This document shows positions 53,133 through 64,000 of a DNA stretch of 64,000 nucleotides, one piece after another. The notes beneath the pieces are model-generated. The model was not told where the DNA came from. It made no database searches and saw only the letters and a list, made by a program, of their open reading frames with translations. The position numbers and the translations under genes were made by a program. The DNA lies in contig NZ_CP035376.1 of the NCBI RefSeq assembly GCF_004118975.1, positions 2,914,001 through 2,978,000 on the forward strand. Direction: 5' to 3'. This stretch comes from Luteimonas sp. YGD11-2. GTDB taxonomy: Bacteria; Pseudomonadota; Gammaproteobacteria; Xanthomonadales; Xanthomonadaceae. Numbering within the stretch: position 1 is the stretch's first letter; each line of letters opens with the position of its first letter.

Positions 53133-54395
53133 ATGCCCACCGCACAGCTGTCGGTCTACTTCTTCCTGCAGGCAGCGGTGATCCTCGCCACCTGCCGCCT
53201 GGTCGGTGCACTGGGACGGCGGTTCGGCCAGCCGCAGGTGGTCGGCGAGATGATCGCCGGCGTGACCCTCGGCCCATCGCTGCTGGGCTGGCTGATGCCA
53301 CAGGCGCAGGCCGCGCTGTTTCCGCCGGAAACCCTGGGCACGCTGTACGTGTTCGCACAGTTCGGCGTCGGCTTCTACATGTTCCTGGTCGGCACCGAGT
53401 TCAGCACCGAACACTTCCGCCACCGCTTCCGCGGCGCGCTGATGGTGTCGATGGCCGGCATCGTCGCGCCGTTCGCGCTGGCCCTGCTGCTGACCCCGTG
53501 GCTGCTCGGCGTGCCCGGGCTGTTCGCCGCCGACATCGCCTACCGCGAGGCGGCGCTGTTTCTGGGTGCGGCGATCGCGATCACCGCGTTCCCGATGCTG
53601 GCGCGGATCATCCACGAGCGTGGTATGGCCGGCACCCCGCTGGGCACGCTTGCACTGACCGCGGGTGCAGTGGACGACGCCGCGGCCTGGTGCTTCCTTG
53701 CGATCGTGCTGGCGAGCTTCGGCGGCAGCTGGGACAGCGCCTGGTGGGCGATCGGCGGCGGCGCGGCCTATGCGGTCTTCATGCTGACCGTGGGCCGTCG
53801 CGGGCTGCGGCTGCTGGCCGAACGCGTGCAGCCGGACCAGCCGCTGTCGGCGACGATGCTGGCGATCGTGCTGGTGCTGTTCTGCCTGAGCGCCTGGGCG
53901 ATGGATGCGATCGGCATCCATGCGGTGTTCGGCGGCTTCCTGCTCGGCGCCTGCATGCCGCGCGGCGCGCTCACCGCGCGTCTGCGGGAAATGCTGCAGC
54001 CGTTCGTGGTGGTGTTCTTCCTGCCGATGTTCTTCACCTATTCCGGGCTCAACACCCGGCTCGGGATGATGCTCGACCCGGACATCCTGCTGGCGGCGAT
54101 CGCGATCCTGCTGGCGTCGTTCGCCGGCAAGGGGCTGGCCTGCTGGGCCGCGGCCCGCGTTGCCGGCGAGAGCCCGCGCGATGCGCAGGCGATCGGCGCG
54201 CTGATGAACGCACGCGGGCTGATGGAACTCATCCTGATCAACATCGGCCTGCAGGCCGGAGTGATCCAGCCGGGCCTGTTCTCGATCCTGGTGCTGATGG
54301 CGATCACCAGCACGCTGATGGCCACGCCGCTGTTCAACTGGATCATGCGCCGGCACGCGGCACCGGCCGCGGCGCTGGCGCCGGACGCGCGGTAG
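53133..54395 (+). CDS. Monovalent cation:proton antiporter-2 (KefB/CPA2-like), 420 aa
   Basis: Around twelve transmembrane helices, with the CPA2 pattern: GQPQVVGEMIAGVTLGPSLL in helix 2, FAQFGVGFYMFLVGTEF, AVDDAAAWCFLAIV (acidic pair of the ion site) and a C-terminal ALMNARGLMELILINIGL. There is no TrkA-N domain, so it is a short antiporter exchanging Na+ or K+ for protons in the inner membrane. It has its own start region after the tandem repeats and is not clearly co-transcribed with the response regulators. Confidence 0.9.
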   Translation: MPTAQLSVYFFLQAAVILATCRLVGALGRRFGQPQVVGEMIAGVTLGPSLLGWLMPQAQAALFPPETLGTLYVFAQFGVGFYMFLVGTEFSTEHFRHRFRGALMVSMAGIVAPFALALLLTPWLLGVPGLFAADIAYREAALFLGAAIAITAFPMLARIIHERGMAGTPLGTLALTAGAVDDAAAWCFLAIVLASFGGSWDSAWWAIGGGAAYAVFMLTVGRRGLRLLAERVQPDQPLSATMLAIVLVLFCLSAWAMDAIGIHAVFGGFLLGACMPRGALTARLREMLQPFVVVFFLPMFFTYSGLNTRLGMMLDPDILLAAIAILLASFAGKGLACWAAARVAGESPRDAQAIGALMNARGLMELILINIGLQAGVIQPGLFSILVLMAITSTLMATPLFNWIMRRHAAPAAALAPDAR

Positions 54396-54544
54396 GAACG
54401 TCAGAACAATCCGCTCCTGATCGTCGTTCCCGCAAACGGCGAGATGACGACGGTTGTGCAGGGCTTCCGAGCGGAGGCGCCCCCGGGTCCGCGCCGCAGC
54501 CCGGAAGGGCCGGAGGCCGCATCCGGGGGCCGCGGAGTCCTCGG

Positions 54545-56836
<2,292 letters not shown>

Positions 56837-56911
56837 CGGGAGCGGTCTGCCGGAAGTACGCGAGGGGGCTCCTGATTCTAACCCCCGGGCCCGGACCGGG
56901 CCTGCGGCGGC

Positions 56912-58180
56912 CTACCCGGCCGGCGGGTCGAGCGGCCCCCTGCCGGTCGGCCCGTCGATGGCGCCGAGGCGGATGCGGTTGGCGAACAGCGAAAACGCCA
57001 GCATTCCCGCCAGCCCGTTGGCGCGCGCCACCCAGGGCGGCAGCCAGCGTGGCGGCGCGAGGGTGCCGTCGTCGAACAGCGGCTCGAAGCGGATCACGTC
57101 CTCCAGCGTCATCTTGCCGGCGAACAGCAGCCGGCACAGGCGCAGGCGCCCGGCCCCGAGTGCGCGGCGGAAGAAGGTGTGCACGTCGATCAGCCCGCGC
57201 AGGTACACGGTGTCCTTGGTGAAGGCATGACCACCCTCCACCGGCACGCCGCGGAACACCCGCTGCGCGGAGGCGAAGCTTTCGGCGGCGGTCTGCCCGG
57301 CATCGAGGAAGTAGCGGTAGACCTCGATGAAGTCGGCGCCATCCATCGCCAGCGCGACCGCCTCGATGCGCAGGCCGATGCGCTTCAGGCGTTCGATGTC
57401 GATGTTGCCGGTGATCTGCTCGGCCAGCGTGGCCAGGCCTTCCTGCACCGTGGTGATGCGTGGAGAGGACATCGCCAGGCTGCCCAGCACCGGCTGCTCG
57501 CGGCCATTGAGGGCGGTGAGCGAGTGCACCAGCGCCTCGTGCTGCAGCAGCTGGTGGCGGTCGTAGTCGGTGTAGGCGGCACTGCTGCGCAGGCGGATGC
57601 GGTACGCGCCGGCCGCGGCCTTGGCGATCAGCTCCGGGTCGAGTTCCACCTGCACCACGCGCCCGGCGAAGAACTGGTCCAGCTCACCCTGCAGCCACAG
57701 CTGCAGCGCGGTGGCGGAAATCTCCACCTGCTCGTGCGGGGCGATCAGTTCGGTATCGAATTCGTCGGCGATGCCGATGAAGTGGCGGGCGGCGTCGCGC
57801 GCGGTGAGCTCGCTGCCGGGCAGTCTCTCTGCCGGGCCGCCGTACAGCGCCAGCGAATGCGTGCACACCGCCGGCGTGCCCAGCGCTTCCACCAGCTCCG
57901 CGGCGATCGACCACTGCCGCGCGGAATCGACCAGGTAGATGCCCAGCGGATGCGACGGATCGGCCTCGCCGGCAACCGCATCCAGTTCGCGCCGGGCATC
58001 GCTGAAGTCCTGCGGTGGATACGCCACGCGCGGCAGGGCGAGGCGCCCGGCCATCGCCTCGTCGATGAAGCGCCGCTGCACGCTGGCCGGCCAGCTCGCC
58101 AGCGCCAGCACGCGGATGCCGCGCGCCGCGGCGATCATGCGCCGGTCGAGCGCGGCGTGGTGGGCGACGGCATCGTGCAT
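56912..58180 (-). CDS. QEGLA-motif protein (DUF1704 family), 422 aa
   Basis: The conserved QEGLA motif (TTVQEGLATLAEQITGN) identifies the family annotated as flavohemoglobin-expression-modulating or tyrosine/MATCAP-like DUF1704. HEA (LLQHEALVHSLT) lies about 30 residues upstream and is consistent with a HExxH-like metallopeptidase site in this family. Start at 58180 (MHDAVAHHAALDRRMI); upstream in-frame codons exist but look non-coding. It ends 75 bases before maeB begins, in the same direction. Biological role in bacteria is poorly known. Confidence 0.8.
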   Translation of the reverse strand: MHDAVAHHAALDRRMIAAARGIRVLALASWPASVQRRFIDEAMAGRLALPRVAYPPQDFSDARRELDAVAGEADPSHPLGIYLVDSARQWSIAAELVEALGTPAVCTHSLALYGGPAERLPGSELTARDAARHFIGIADEFDTELIAPHEQVEISATALQLWLQGELDQFFAGRVVQVELDPELIAKAAAGAYRIRLRSSAAYTDYDRHQLLQHEALVHSLTALNGREQPVLGSLAMSSPRITTVQEGLATLAEQITGNIDIERLKRIGLRIEAVALAMDGADFIEVYRYFLDAGQTAAESFASAQRVFRGVPVEGGHAFTKDTVYLRGLIDVHTFFRRALGAGRLRLCRLLFAGKMTLEDVIRFEPLFDDGTLAPPRWLPPWVARANGLAGMLAFSLFANRIRLGAIDGPTGRGPLDPPAG

Positions 58181-58384
58181 CGGTGGATCCACTGGCGACA
58201 GGCGGCCCACGCTAGCCGATCGCTGCGTGCCCGGCCATGCCAGCGCCCGTGGCCCGGATTGCGCAGAGCGCCCGGGTCCGTTCCCCTCCATCTGACTTCC
58301 GGGATGCGGCCTGCAGCCTACCCGCGCGGCATGCGCGCAGGCGGCGCTGGCTGCGCCGCGGATGCACACATTAACCTTAGGGGC

Positions 58385-59605
58385 ATGGGACGGATCCTCC
58401 ACTTGCTGGTCGCGGCGAGCCTGCTGCTTGCCGGCTGCGCCAGTGTTCCCTGGGCCCGCGACGACGCCACCCCGGAGCCGGCCCAGGTGACCGACGGCTC
58501 GGCGGAACGCGCCGCACTCAACGCCCGCGTATACGACGCCGTGGTGCGCCATGTCGTTCGCCGGTTCCATCGGCGCGAGGCCATCAGCGACTTCCGCGCG
58601 CATGCCGCAGCACAGCGCGACGCGGTCGTGGCGCAACCGGACGAGGCCGGCCTGTACGCCGGCCTCAGCACACTGCTGGAGAGGCTCGACGACGACCACA
58701 GCTACGTCACCAGCCCGGGCTCACGCGTGCGCCACGACGCCCTTCGTGCGGGCACCGCAGTCGCCGACACCGGACTGCGCACGCAGCTGGTCGGCGAGAC
58801 CTACTTCGTATCGACCGTGCGCCCGGATTCGCCCGCGGCCGGGGCGGGCGTGCTGCCCGGATGGCGGCTGGTGGATATCGATGGCGTGCCGACCGCGCTG
58901 GCCGCACCACCGGCCGACGGCGTCCGCCGCACGCTGCGGCTGCTCGACGAACATGACCGCGAGCACCTGCTGGCGCTGACGCCGCGGATGATGCCGCCGC
59001 TGCCCCGGCACGAACTCCGGCGCCTGGACGGCGGGATCGCCCACCTCCGGTTCGAGGCCTTCGATCGCGAGACGCACCGTTGGCTGCTGGAGCAGATGGA
59101 CGCGCTGGAGGAAGCGCGGCCGCGCGGCATCGTGCTCGACCTGCGCGGCAATGGCGGCGGCCACGGCGGCATGGCCACCGTCACCCACGCCTTCTTCCAT
59201 CCCGGGACGCAGCCCCTCCTCACGCTGCAGCGCCGCTTCTTCCGCCAGACCTACGTGGCCGGACCGATGCCGCACCATCGCGGCGAGCCGATGGTGGTGC
59301 TGGTCGGGCCGACCACCGCGAGCATGGCCGAGATACTCGCCGCCCGCCTGCAGGAAACCGGCCGCGCCCTGGTGGTCGGCCAGCGCACCCGTGGCGCGGT
59401 GGTCGCAACGCGCGGCATCGACCTGCCCGATGGCGGCCTGTTGCACCTCGGCATGTTCGGCCTGACCACCGCCGGCGGTCAGGCGCTCGAGAAACGTGGC
59501 GTGTTGCCGGACGTCGAGGTCGACCTGGACTGGCAGGCGGTGCGCGAGGGCGGCGATCCGGTGCTGGACGCCGCACTGGAGAAACTGGCGACCCTGATGC
59601 CGTAG
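58385..59605 (+). CDS. S41-family peptidase-like lipoprotein, 406 aa
   Basis: A lipobox signal (LLVAASLLLAGCAS) anchors it to a membrane. A helical N-part is followed by a PDZ-like region (VRPDSPAAGAGVLPGWRLVD) and the S41 catalytic domain with LDLRGNGGGHGG and the Ser loop GPTTASMAEILAARL. In CtpA-type enzymes a Lys follows in a GxKTxGKG motif; here the equivalent is GQRTRGAVV, so the catalytic base is altered or the enzyme belongs to the tricorn-like branch. It probably handles envelope proteins. Upstream in-frame extensions are antisense to the QEGLA gene. Confidence 0.8.
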   Translation: MGRILHLLVAASLLLAGCASVPWARDDATPEPAQVTDGSAERAALNARVYDAVVRHVVRRFHRREAISDFRAHAAAQRDAVVAQPDEAGLYAGLSTLLERLDDDHSYVTSPGSRVRHDALRAGTAVADTGLRTQLVGETYFVSTVRPDSPAAGAGVLPGWRLVDIDGVPTALAAPPADGVRRTLRLLDEHDREHLLALTPRMMPPLPRHELRRLDGGIAHLRFEAFDRETHRWLLEQMDALEEARPRGIVLDLRGNGGGHGGMATVTHAFFHPGTQPLLTLQRRFFRQTYVAGPMPHHRGEPMVVLVGPTTASMAEILAARLQETGRALVVGQRTRGAVVATRGIDLPDGGLLHLGMFGLTTAGGQALEKRGVLPDVEVDLDWQAVREGGDPVLDAALEKLATLMP

Positions 59606-59790
59606 GCGCGCGTCTGGCCCGTGGGCACATCCAGGACTGTCCGGACGGGTGCAGCCGGTCCGGGGCAGGCCGCACGGAACCGGCGAGAAAGCAGTCCGTT
59701 CCACAGGCGCACCGGTCATATCACCCGGATCAGCGCGAACATCCGGTTGTGGCCGTTGTACTTCGCGGGCGACGCCTGGCAGGGCGGCCG

Positions 59791-60864
59791 TCAGCGCCGC
59801 CGGCGCGATCCCGTCGTCGGCTGCGGGTTGCGGCGCCGTTCCTCCAGCTGGCGGGCCGCGGCGGCGTGCTCGTCGCTCAGCTTGAGGAAATTGGCGAAAC
59901 GCGCCGGATCCAGCGTCCCGGCCTGCACCGCCGCGCGTACCGCGCAGCCGGGTTCGTTGCAGTGGCCGCAGTCGCGGAAGCGGCACTGTTCGGCCAGCGC
60001 TTCGATGTCGGTGAAGTTCTCGGCGATGACTTCCTCGCCGGTGGGTTTGAGCTCGCGCATGCCCGGCGTGTCGATCAGGCAGGCGCCCGACGGCAGCGGG
60101 ATCAGCGCGCGGTGGGTGGTGGTGTGGCGGCCGCGGTCGTCGGACGCGCGGACCTCGCCGGTGCGCATGCGTTCGCGCCCGAGCAGGGTGTTGGTGAGCG
60201 TGGACTTGCCGGCACCCGAGCTGCCCACCAGTACCGCGGTCACGCCAGCGCCCAGCCACGGCGACAGTGCCGCCGCGCTGGCGGCATCGCGTGCGTTGAC
60301 CGCGATCACCGGCACGTCCGCGCCCACCACCTCGGCCAGCGCCGCGCGCGCGGCGTCGACCTCGGCGGCGTCGTGATCGGCCTTGGTCAGCACGATCAGC
60401 GGTTCGGCACCGCCGCCGCGCACCAGCAGCAGGTAACGCTCGATGCGGCGTGGATTGAAGTCGCCATCCAGTCCGCACACCACGAGCACCCGGTCGATAT
60501 TGGCGGCGATCACCTGCTGGCGGTAATGCTCGCCGGCGGCACCACGCTTGATCACCGTGCGCCGCGGCAGCAGCAGCACCACGCGCCCGTCCTCGACCAG
60601 CACCCAGTCGCCGACCGCGGCACGCTGTTCCGGCGGGCAGCGCGGCAGCTGCCATTCCGGCAGCGACTCCACGCCGACCGCTTCGTCCGGCGCCTGTGCG
60701 ACCAGATACCCGGTGCGGTGCTGCTCGACCACGCGCGCCGGCGCGGCCTGCGGATGCGCGGCCATCGCCTCGCGCCAGGGGCCATCGGGTACGTCACCGG
60801 CGTGCGGCCAGCCGATCGCCCGCAGCGCGGCGTGGGCGGGGGTATCGATGGCGGAGGCGGTCAC
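59791..60864 (-). CDS. rsgA: Small ribosomal subunit biogenesis GTPase RsgA
   Basis: OB-fold N-terminus followed by a circularly permuted GTPase domain: G4 LTKAD, G1 GSSGAGKSTLTNTLLG, and G3 DTPGMRE. A C-terminal zinc-binding segment C-x4-C-x-H-x5-C (CRFRDCGHCNEPGC) is present. RsgA acts in the maturation of the 30S subunit. The GTG at 60864 is the best start; the open frame extends to 61014 but overlaps the divergent aminotransferase gene. The C-terminus is Arg-rich. Confidence 0.92.
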   Translation of the reverse strand: MTASAIDTPAHAALRAIGWPHAGDVPDGPWREAMAAHPQAAPARVVEQHRTGYLVAQAPDEAVGVESLPEWQLPRCPPEQRAAVGDWVLVEDGRVVLLLPRRTVIKRGAAGEHYRQQVIAANIDRVLVVCGLDGDFNPRRIERYLLLVRGGGAEPLIVLTKADHDAAEVDAARAALAEVVGADVPVIAVNARDAASAAALSPWLGAGVTAVLVGSSGAGKSTLTNTLLGRERMRTGEVRASDDRGRHTTTHRALIPLPSGACLIDTPGMRELKPTGEEVIAENFTDIEALAEQCRFRDCGHCNEPGCAVRAAVQAGTLDPARFANFLKLSDEHAAAARQLEERRRNPQPTTGSRRRR

Positions 60865-61000
60865 GCGCGGGCTGTCAGGAAATCCATGCGCGCAGTTTAT
60901 GCGCCCGGCGCCCACACCGCCGCACGCCCGTGGCTGGCCGACCCGCAAGGGGTTTTCCGCTAGGCTTGGCCACGCCCCACTTCCCGCACGCGCCTGCCCG

Positions 61001-62251
61001 ATGCCCAGCCTCAAGACCCGCGAACGCCTGTCCGAAGTGCGCTACGAGATCCGCGGTGAGCTCGCCCGCCGGGCCCGCGAGCTGGAAGCCCAGGGCCGCA
61101 CGCTGATCAAGCTCAACATCGGCAATCCCGGCGCATTCGGGTTCCGCGCGCCGGCGCACCTGCAGCGCGCGATCGCCGACCACATCCACGACACCGATCC
61201 CTACACCCACCAGCAGGGGCTGCCGGCCGCGCGCGAGGCGATCGCCGACGTCCACCGCGCCCGCGGCACGCCGGACGCCTCCCCGGAACGGGTGTTCATC
61301 GGCAACGGCGTCAGCGAGCTGATCGACATCTCGCTGCGCGCGCTGCTCGATCCCGGGGACGAGGTGCTGCTGCCCTCGCCCGACTATCCGCTGTGGTCCG
61401 CGGCGACGATCCTCAACGACGGCCGCCCCGTGTACTACCGCTGCCAGGCCGACAACGGCTTCCTGCCCGACCCCGACGAGATCGAGGCACTGGTATCGCC
61501 GCGCACGCGGGCGATCGTGCTGATCAACCCGAACAACCCCACCGGCGCGGTGTATCCGCGCGCGCTGCTGGAGCGCATCGTCGCCATCGCGGCCAAGCAC
61601 CGCCTGCTGCTGATGTCCGACGAGATCTACGACGGCATCCTCTACGACGGCGCGCTGTTCGAGCCGCTGGCGCCGCTGGCCGGCGACGTGCCCTGCCTGT
61701 CGTTCGGCGGGCTGTCGAAGGTGCACCGCGCCTGTGGCTGGCGGGTCGGCTGGGCGGTGCTGTCGGGTGATCCGCTGGCCAGCGGCGACTACCACCACGC
61801 GATGGACCTGCTCGGCGCACTGCGCCTGTGTGCCAACGTACCCGGGCAGTTCGCGATCGCGGCGGCGCTGCACGGCACCGACACCATTGGCGCGCTGTGC
61901 GCCCCCGGGGGTCGCCTGTACGAGGCGCGGCGCGCGGTGATCGAAAGCTGCGCGGCGAGCCCGCACCTGTCGCTGCACGCGCCGGCCGGTGCGCTGTACG
62001 CATTCCCCGCCGTATGCGGGGCGGCCGCCGAAGGTTTCGACGACCACGCGTTCGCGCTGGAACTGCTGGAAACCGAGGACGTGCTGGTGGTGCCCGGGTC
62101 GAGCTTCAACCTCGCCGAGCGCAACCGCTTCCGGGTGACCCTGCTGCCGGAACCGGCGCAGGTGCGCGAGGTGTTCGGCCGCATCCACCGCGTGCTCGAG
62201 CGACGCGCTGCGGCGGTGCGCGACACGGACGACCACGTGGCGGTGGCCTGA
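61001..62251 (+). CDS. PLP-dependent alanine-type aminotransferase
   Basis: A fold-type I aminotransferase of the AlaA/YfbQ branch, 416 residues: RYEIRGELARRARELEAQG, KLNIGNPGAFGF, LINPNNPTGAVY, SDEIYDGILYD, and PLP Lys240 in LSKVHRACGWRVGW. It interconverts alanine and pyruvate with glutamate/2-oxoglutarate. It shares one base with the next gene (TGATG), so the two are translationally coupled. Confidence 0.9.
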   Translation: MPSLKTRERLSEVRYEIRGELARRARELEAQGRTLIKLNIGNPGAFGFRAPAHLQRAIADHIHDTDPYTHQQGLPAAREAIADVHRARGTPDASPERVFIGNGVSELIDISLRALLDPGDEVLLPSPDYPLWSAATILNDGRPVYYRCQADNGFLPDPDEIEALVSPRTRAIVLINPNNPTGAVYPRALLERIVAIAAKHRLLLMSDEIYDGILYDGALFEPLAPLAGDVPCLSFGGLSKVHRACGWRVGWAVLSGDPLASGDYHHAMDLLGALRLCANVPGQFAIAAALHGTDTIGALCAPGGRLYEARRAVIESCAASPHLSLHAPAGALYAFPAVCGAAAEGFDDHAFALELLETEDVLVVPGSSFNLAERNRFRVTLLPEPAQVREVFGRIHRVLERRAAAVRDTDDHVAVA

Positions 62252-62874
62252 TGATCGACAACGGCAACCACATCGCGATGCTGTCGCTGGGCGACAGCTA
62301 CACGATCGGCGAGGGCGTGGCCGAACACGAACGCTGGCCCGGGCAGCTGGCCGCGGCGTTGCGCGACGAAGGCATTCCGGTGGCGCCGCCGTACATCATC
62401 GCGCGGACGGGCTGGACCACCGACGAACTCGACGCCGCGATCGACGCCGCCGGCATCACCGGCAATTACGGGCTGGTGACGCTGCTGATCGGCGTCAACA
62501 ACCAGTACCGCGGGCGCAGCGTGGACGAATACCGCGAGCAGTTCGATGCACTCCTGCAGCGCGCGATCGGCTTTGCCGGCGGCCGCGCCGACCGCGTGCT
62601 GGCGCTGTCGATCCCGGACTGGGGGGTGACCCCGTTCGCCGCCGACTCCGGCCGCGACACCCGGCATATCGCCCGCGACATCGATGCCTACAACGCCACC
62701 GCCGGCCAGTGCTGCAAGGCGCGCGACGTGGCCTGGGTGGACATCACCTTCGCCACCCGCATGCGCGACGCAGCGCGGATGCTGGTGGCCGATGGCCTGC
62801 ATCCATCCGCGGAGATGTACGCGCAATGGACCGCGCTGGCGCTGCCCGAGGCACGCCGGCTGTTGACTGCATGA
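62251..62874 (+). CDS. SGNH/GDSL-type hydrolase, 207 aa
   Basis: Block I is LSLGDSYTIGEG (Ser16), Asn-containing block GVNNQYRG, and the C-terminal DGLHPSAEMY gives the Asp-x-x-His pair. It lacks a signal peptide, so it is a cytoplasmic esterase or acyl-hydrolase. Co-translated with the aminotransferase; the pathway link is unclear. Confidence 0.88.
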   Translation: MIDNGNHIAMLSLGDSYTIGEGVAEHERWPGQLAAALRDEGIPVAPPYIIARTGWTTDELDAAIDAAGITGNYGLVTLLIGVNNQYRGRSVDEYREQFDALLQRAIGFAGGRADRVLALSIPDWGVTPFAADSGRDTRHIARDIDAYNATAGQCCKARDVAWVDITFATRMRDAARMLVADGLHPSAEMYAQWTALALPEARRLLTA

Positions 62875-62905
62875 CCCCGGCGCTGCCGGACAAGGACTCC
62901 CACGC

Positions 62906-63640
62906 ATGACCCATACCGCCGGCGCCATCGCCGCCGATCACGGACGCCCGCTCGAACCCGCGCGTGCGCGCAGCATCGCCCGCGCGTTCGCCCCCGCGCA
63001 CCCGCTGGGCAACCGCCACGACTACTACTACACGCTGATCAAGCTGCGCAGCGACCCGCTGTATCCGGGCGTGCTTGCCGCGTTGCGTGGTACCCGCGAA
63101 CCGGTGCTGGACCTCGGCTGCGGGCTCGGCCTGCTCGCGCATGCGCTGCGCCAGGACGGGCAGTCGATGCCGTATTACGGGGTCGATATCGACGCCGACA
63201 AGATCGGCCGCGGCCGCCGCGTTGCCGCGCGCAGCGGGCTGGCCGACGTGCACTTCGATGTCGTCGACCTGGCACGGACCACGCCGTCGCATGCCGGCAG
63301 CGTGGCGATCCTCGACGTGCTGCAGTACCTGCAGCAGCCGGCGCAGCAGGCGCTGCTGTCGACGGTGGGCGCGATGCTCACGCCCGGCGCGCGGCTGGTG
63401 ATCCGCACCGGGCTGTCGGAGGAAAGCCGCCGCGGCCGCACCACCCGCATCGCCGACCGCCTCGCCAGCCTGGTCGGCTGGATGCAGGAACGCGCGCGCT
63501 GCTACCCGACCCGCGACGGCCTGGAGGCGATGCTGGCCACTGCCGGACTGCGGGCGACCTTTGCACCGCTGTACGGCAACACGCCCTTCAACAACTGGCT
63601 GGTGGTTGCGGAGCGGGCCGGCGATACCGCGGCGCCCTGA
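62906..63640 (+). CDS. Class I SAM-dependent methyltransferase, 244 aa
   Basis: Motif I VLDLGCGLGLLAHAL and YYGVDIDADKIGRG bind SAM, followed by AILDVLQYLQQP. The style is that of small-molecule or lipid methyltransferases near polyketide/fatty-acid-like clusters. It starts 31 bases after the SGNH hydrolase, probably in the same operon. Substrate unknown. Confidence 0.8.
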   Translation: MTHTAGAIAADHGRPLEPARARSIARAFAPAHPLGNRHDYYYTLIKLRSDPLYPGVLAALRGTREPVLDLGCGLGLLAHALRQDGQSMPYYGVDIDADKIGRGRRVAARSGLADVHFDVVDLARTTPSHAGSVAILDVLQYLQQPAQQALLSTVGAMLTPGARLVIRTGLSEESRRGRTTRIADRLASLVGWMQERARCYPTRDGLEAMLATAGLRATFAPLYGNTPFNNWLVVAERAGDTAAP

Positions 63641-63676
63641 CGCCAGGCGCCCGGGCCGCGGAGGTGATCGGCCGAC

Positions 63677-64000
63677 TCAGCCCTTCAGCCGCTCCGTCAC
63701 CGACGCACGCAGCGCATCGAGGTCGGCGGCGAACGCCCTGATGCCGTCGCGCAGCTTTTCCGACGCCATCGCATCGGCCTCGAGGTCGGCAGCGAAACGT
63801 TCGGCATCGACTGCGGTGCGCGGCTCGTCGTCGGGCGCCTCGGGCACCAGCACCCGCGGGAGATCGCCATGGTCGGCATCGAGCGCCTCCAGCAGCTCCG
63901 GCGAGATCGTCAGGCGGTCGCAGCCGGCCAGCGCCTCGACCTGCGCGGCGGAGCGGAAGGAGGCCCCCATGACCACGGTCTTCGAGCCGCGGCGCTTGAA
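63677..64000 (-). CDS. tal: Transaldolase (partial, N-terminal part outside window)
   Basis: The last 107 residues read [34 protein letters not shown] and end [13 protein letters not shown]. This is the C-terminal part of TalB-type transaldolase of the pentose phosphate pathway. The active-site lysine is upstream of the window edge. It converges with the methyltransferase gene, with 36 bases between. Confidence 0.88.
   Translation of the reverse strand, partial: FKRRGSKTVVMGASFRSAAQVEALAGCDRLTISPELLEALDADHGDLPRVLVPEAPDDEPRTAVDAERFAADLEADAMASEKLRDGIRAFAADLDALRASVTERLKG

Noticed and set aside
53000..53181. Plus-strand frame with an Arg-Pro-Glu repeat run
   Set aside because: Translation of the 9-bp tandem repeat in a frame without any other coding features.

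Overview
The window is a high-GC (roughly two thirds G+C by eye) bacterial chromosome segment. Gene content and protein style point to the Xanthomonadaceae/Lysobacteraceae (Lysobacter, Luteimonas or Xanthomonas relatives): single-chain aceE, a MaeB-type malic enzyme, oligopeptidase A, many GGDEF/PAS signalling genes and a xanthomonin-like lasso peptide cluster. No rRNA, tRNA, CRISPR array, integrase or transposase was recognised.

Layout. (1) 1-17.3 kb is ordinary core chromosome: a partial radical SAM protein, oligopeptidase A, an EF-hand protein, a DUF2242 lipoprotein, a glycine-zipper protein with an internal duplication, an MFS exporter, a hybrid sensor kinase, a serine hydrolase, a coupled catalase/SDR pair, an outer-membrane barrel, a methyltransferase and a CHASE-PAS-GGDEF-EAL protein. 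(2) 17.5-23.2 kb holds a Gly/Ser-rich low-complexity protein, two decayed genes (one frameshifted by a 7-bp tandem duplication), a large secreted peptidoglycan hydrolase fusion and an unrecognised 531-residue protein. (3) 23.2-47.3 kb is a putative genomic island bracketed by two directly repeated copies of the aceE 3' end: a decayed fragment at about 23.27-23.67 kb and the intact gene end at 47.28 kb. The hairpin terminator next to each copy is repeated as well. (4) 47.3-64 kb returns to core genes: aceE, a histidine kinase with two response regulators, a cation/proton antiporter, maeB, a QEGLA-motif protein, an S41 peptidase, rsgA, an aminotransferase with an SGNH hydrolase, a methyltransferase and a partial transaldolase.

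The island has three parts. First, a split Rhs system: a 1782-residue YD-repeat/FnIII-like protein, then a separate signal-peptide-bearing Rhs core-plus-C-terminal-domain protein, then a 64-residue membrane protein, all linked by 4-base ATGA overlaps. Second, a lasso peptide cluster of the isopeptidase type: a GntR regulator, precursor, attenuator hairpin, fused B1-B2 leader-binding/protease protein and asparagine-synthetase-like cyclase on the plus strand, facing a TonB receptor-isopeptidase operon on the minus strand. The predicted core, GAVINTEGFGGLPMPGISEE, implies a rare seven-residue Gly1-Glu7 ring as in xanthomonins. Third, a defence-like block: two paralogous small HTH regulators with nearly identical C-box operators, a methyltransferase/putative endonuclease pair, an unknown membrane-protein operon and an SF2 helicase. 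G+C content drops clearly from about 39.5 to 47.2 kb.

All functional calls come from reading the sequence and from family knowledge. No database search was run.
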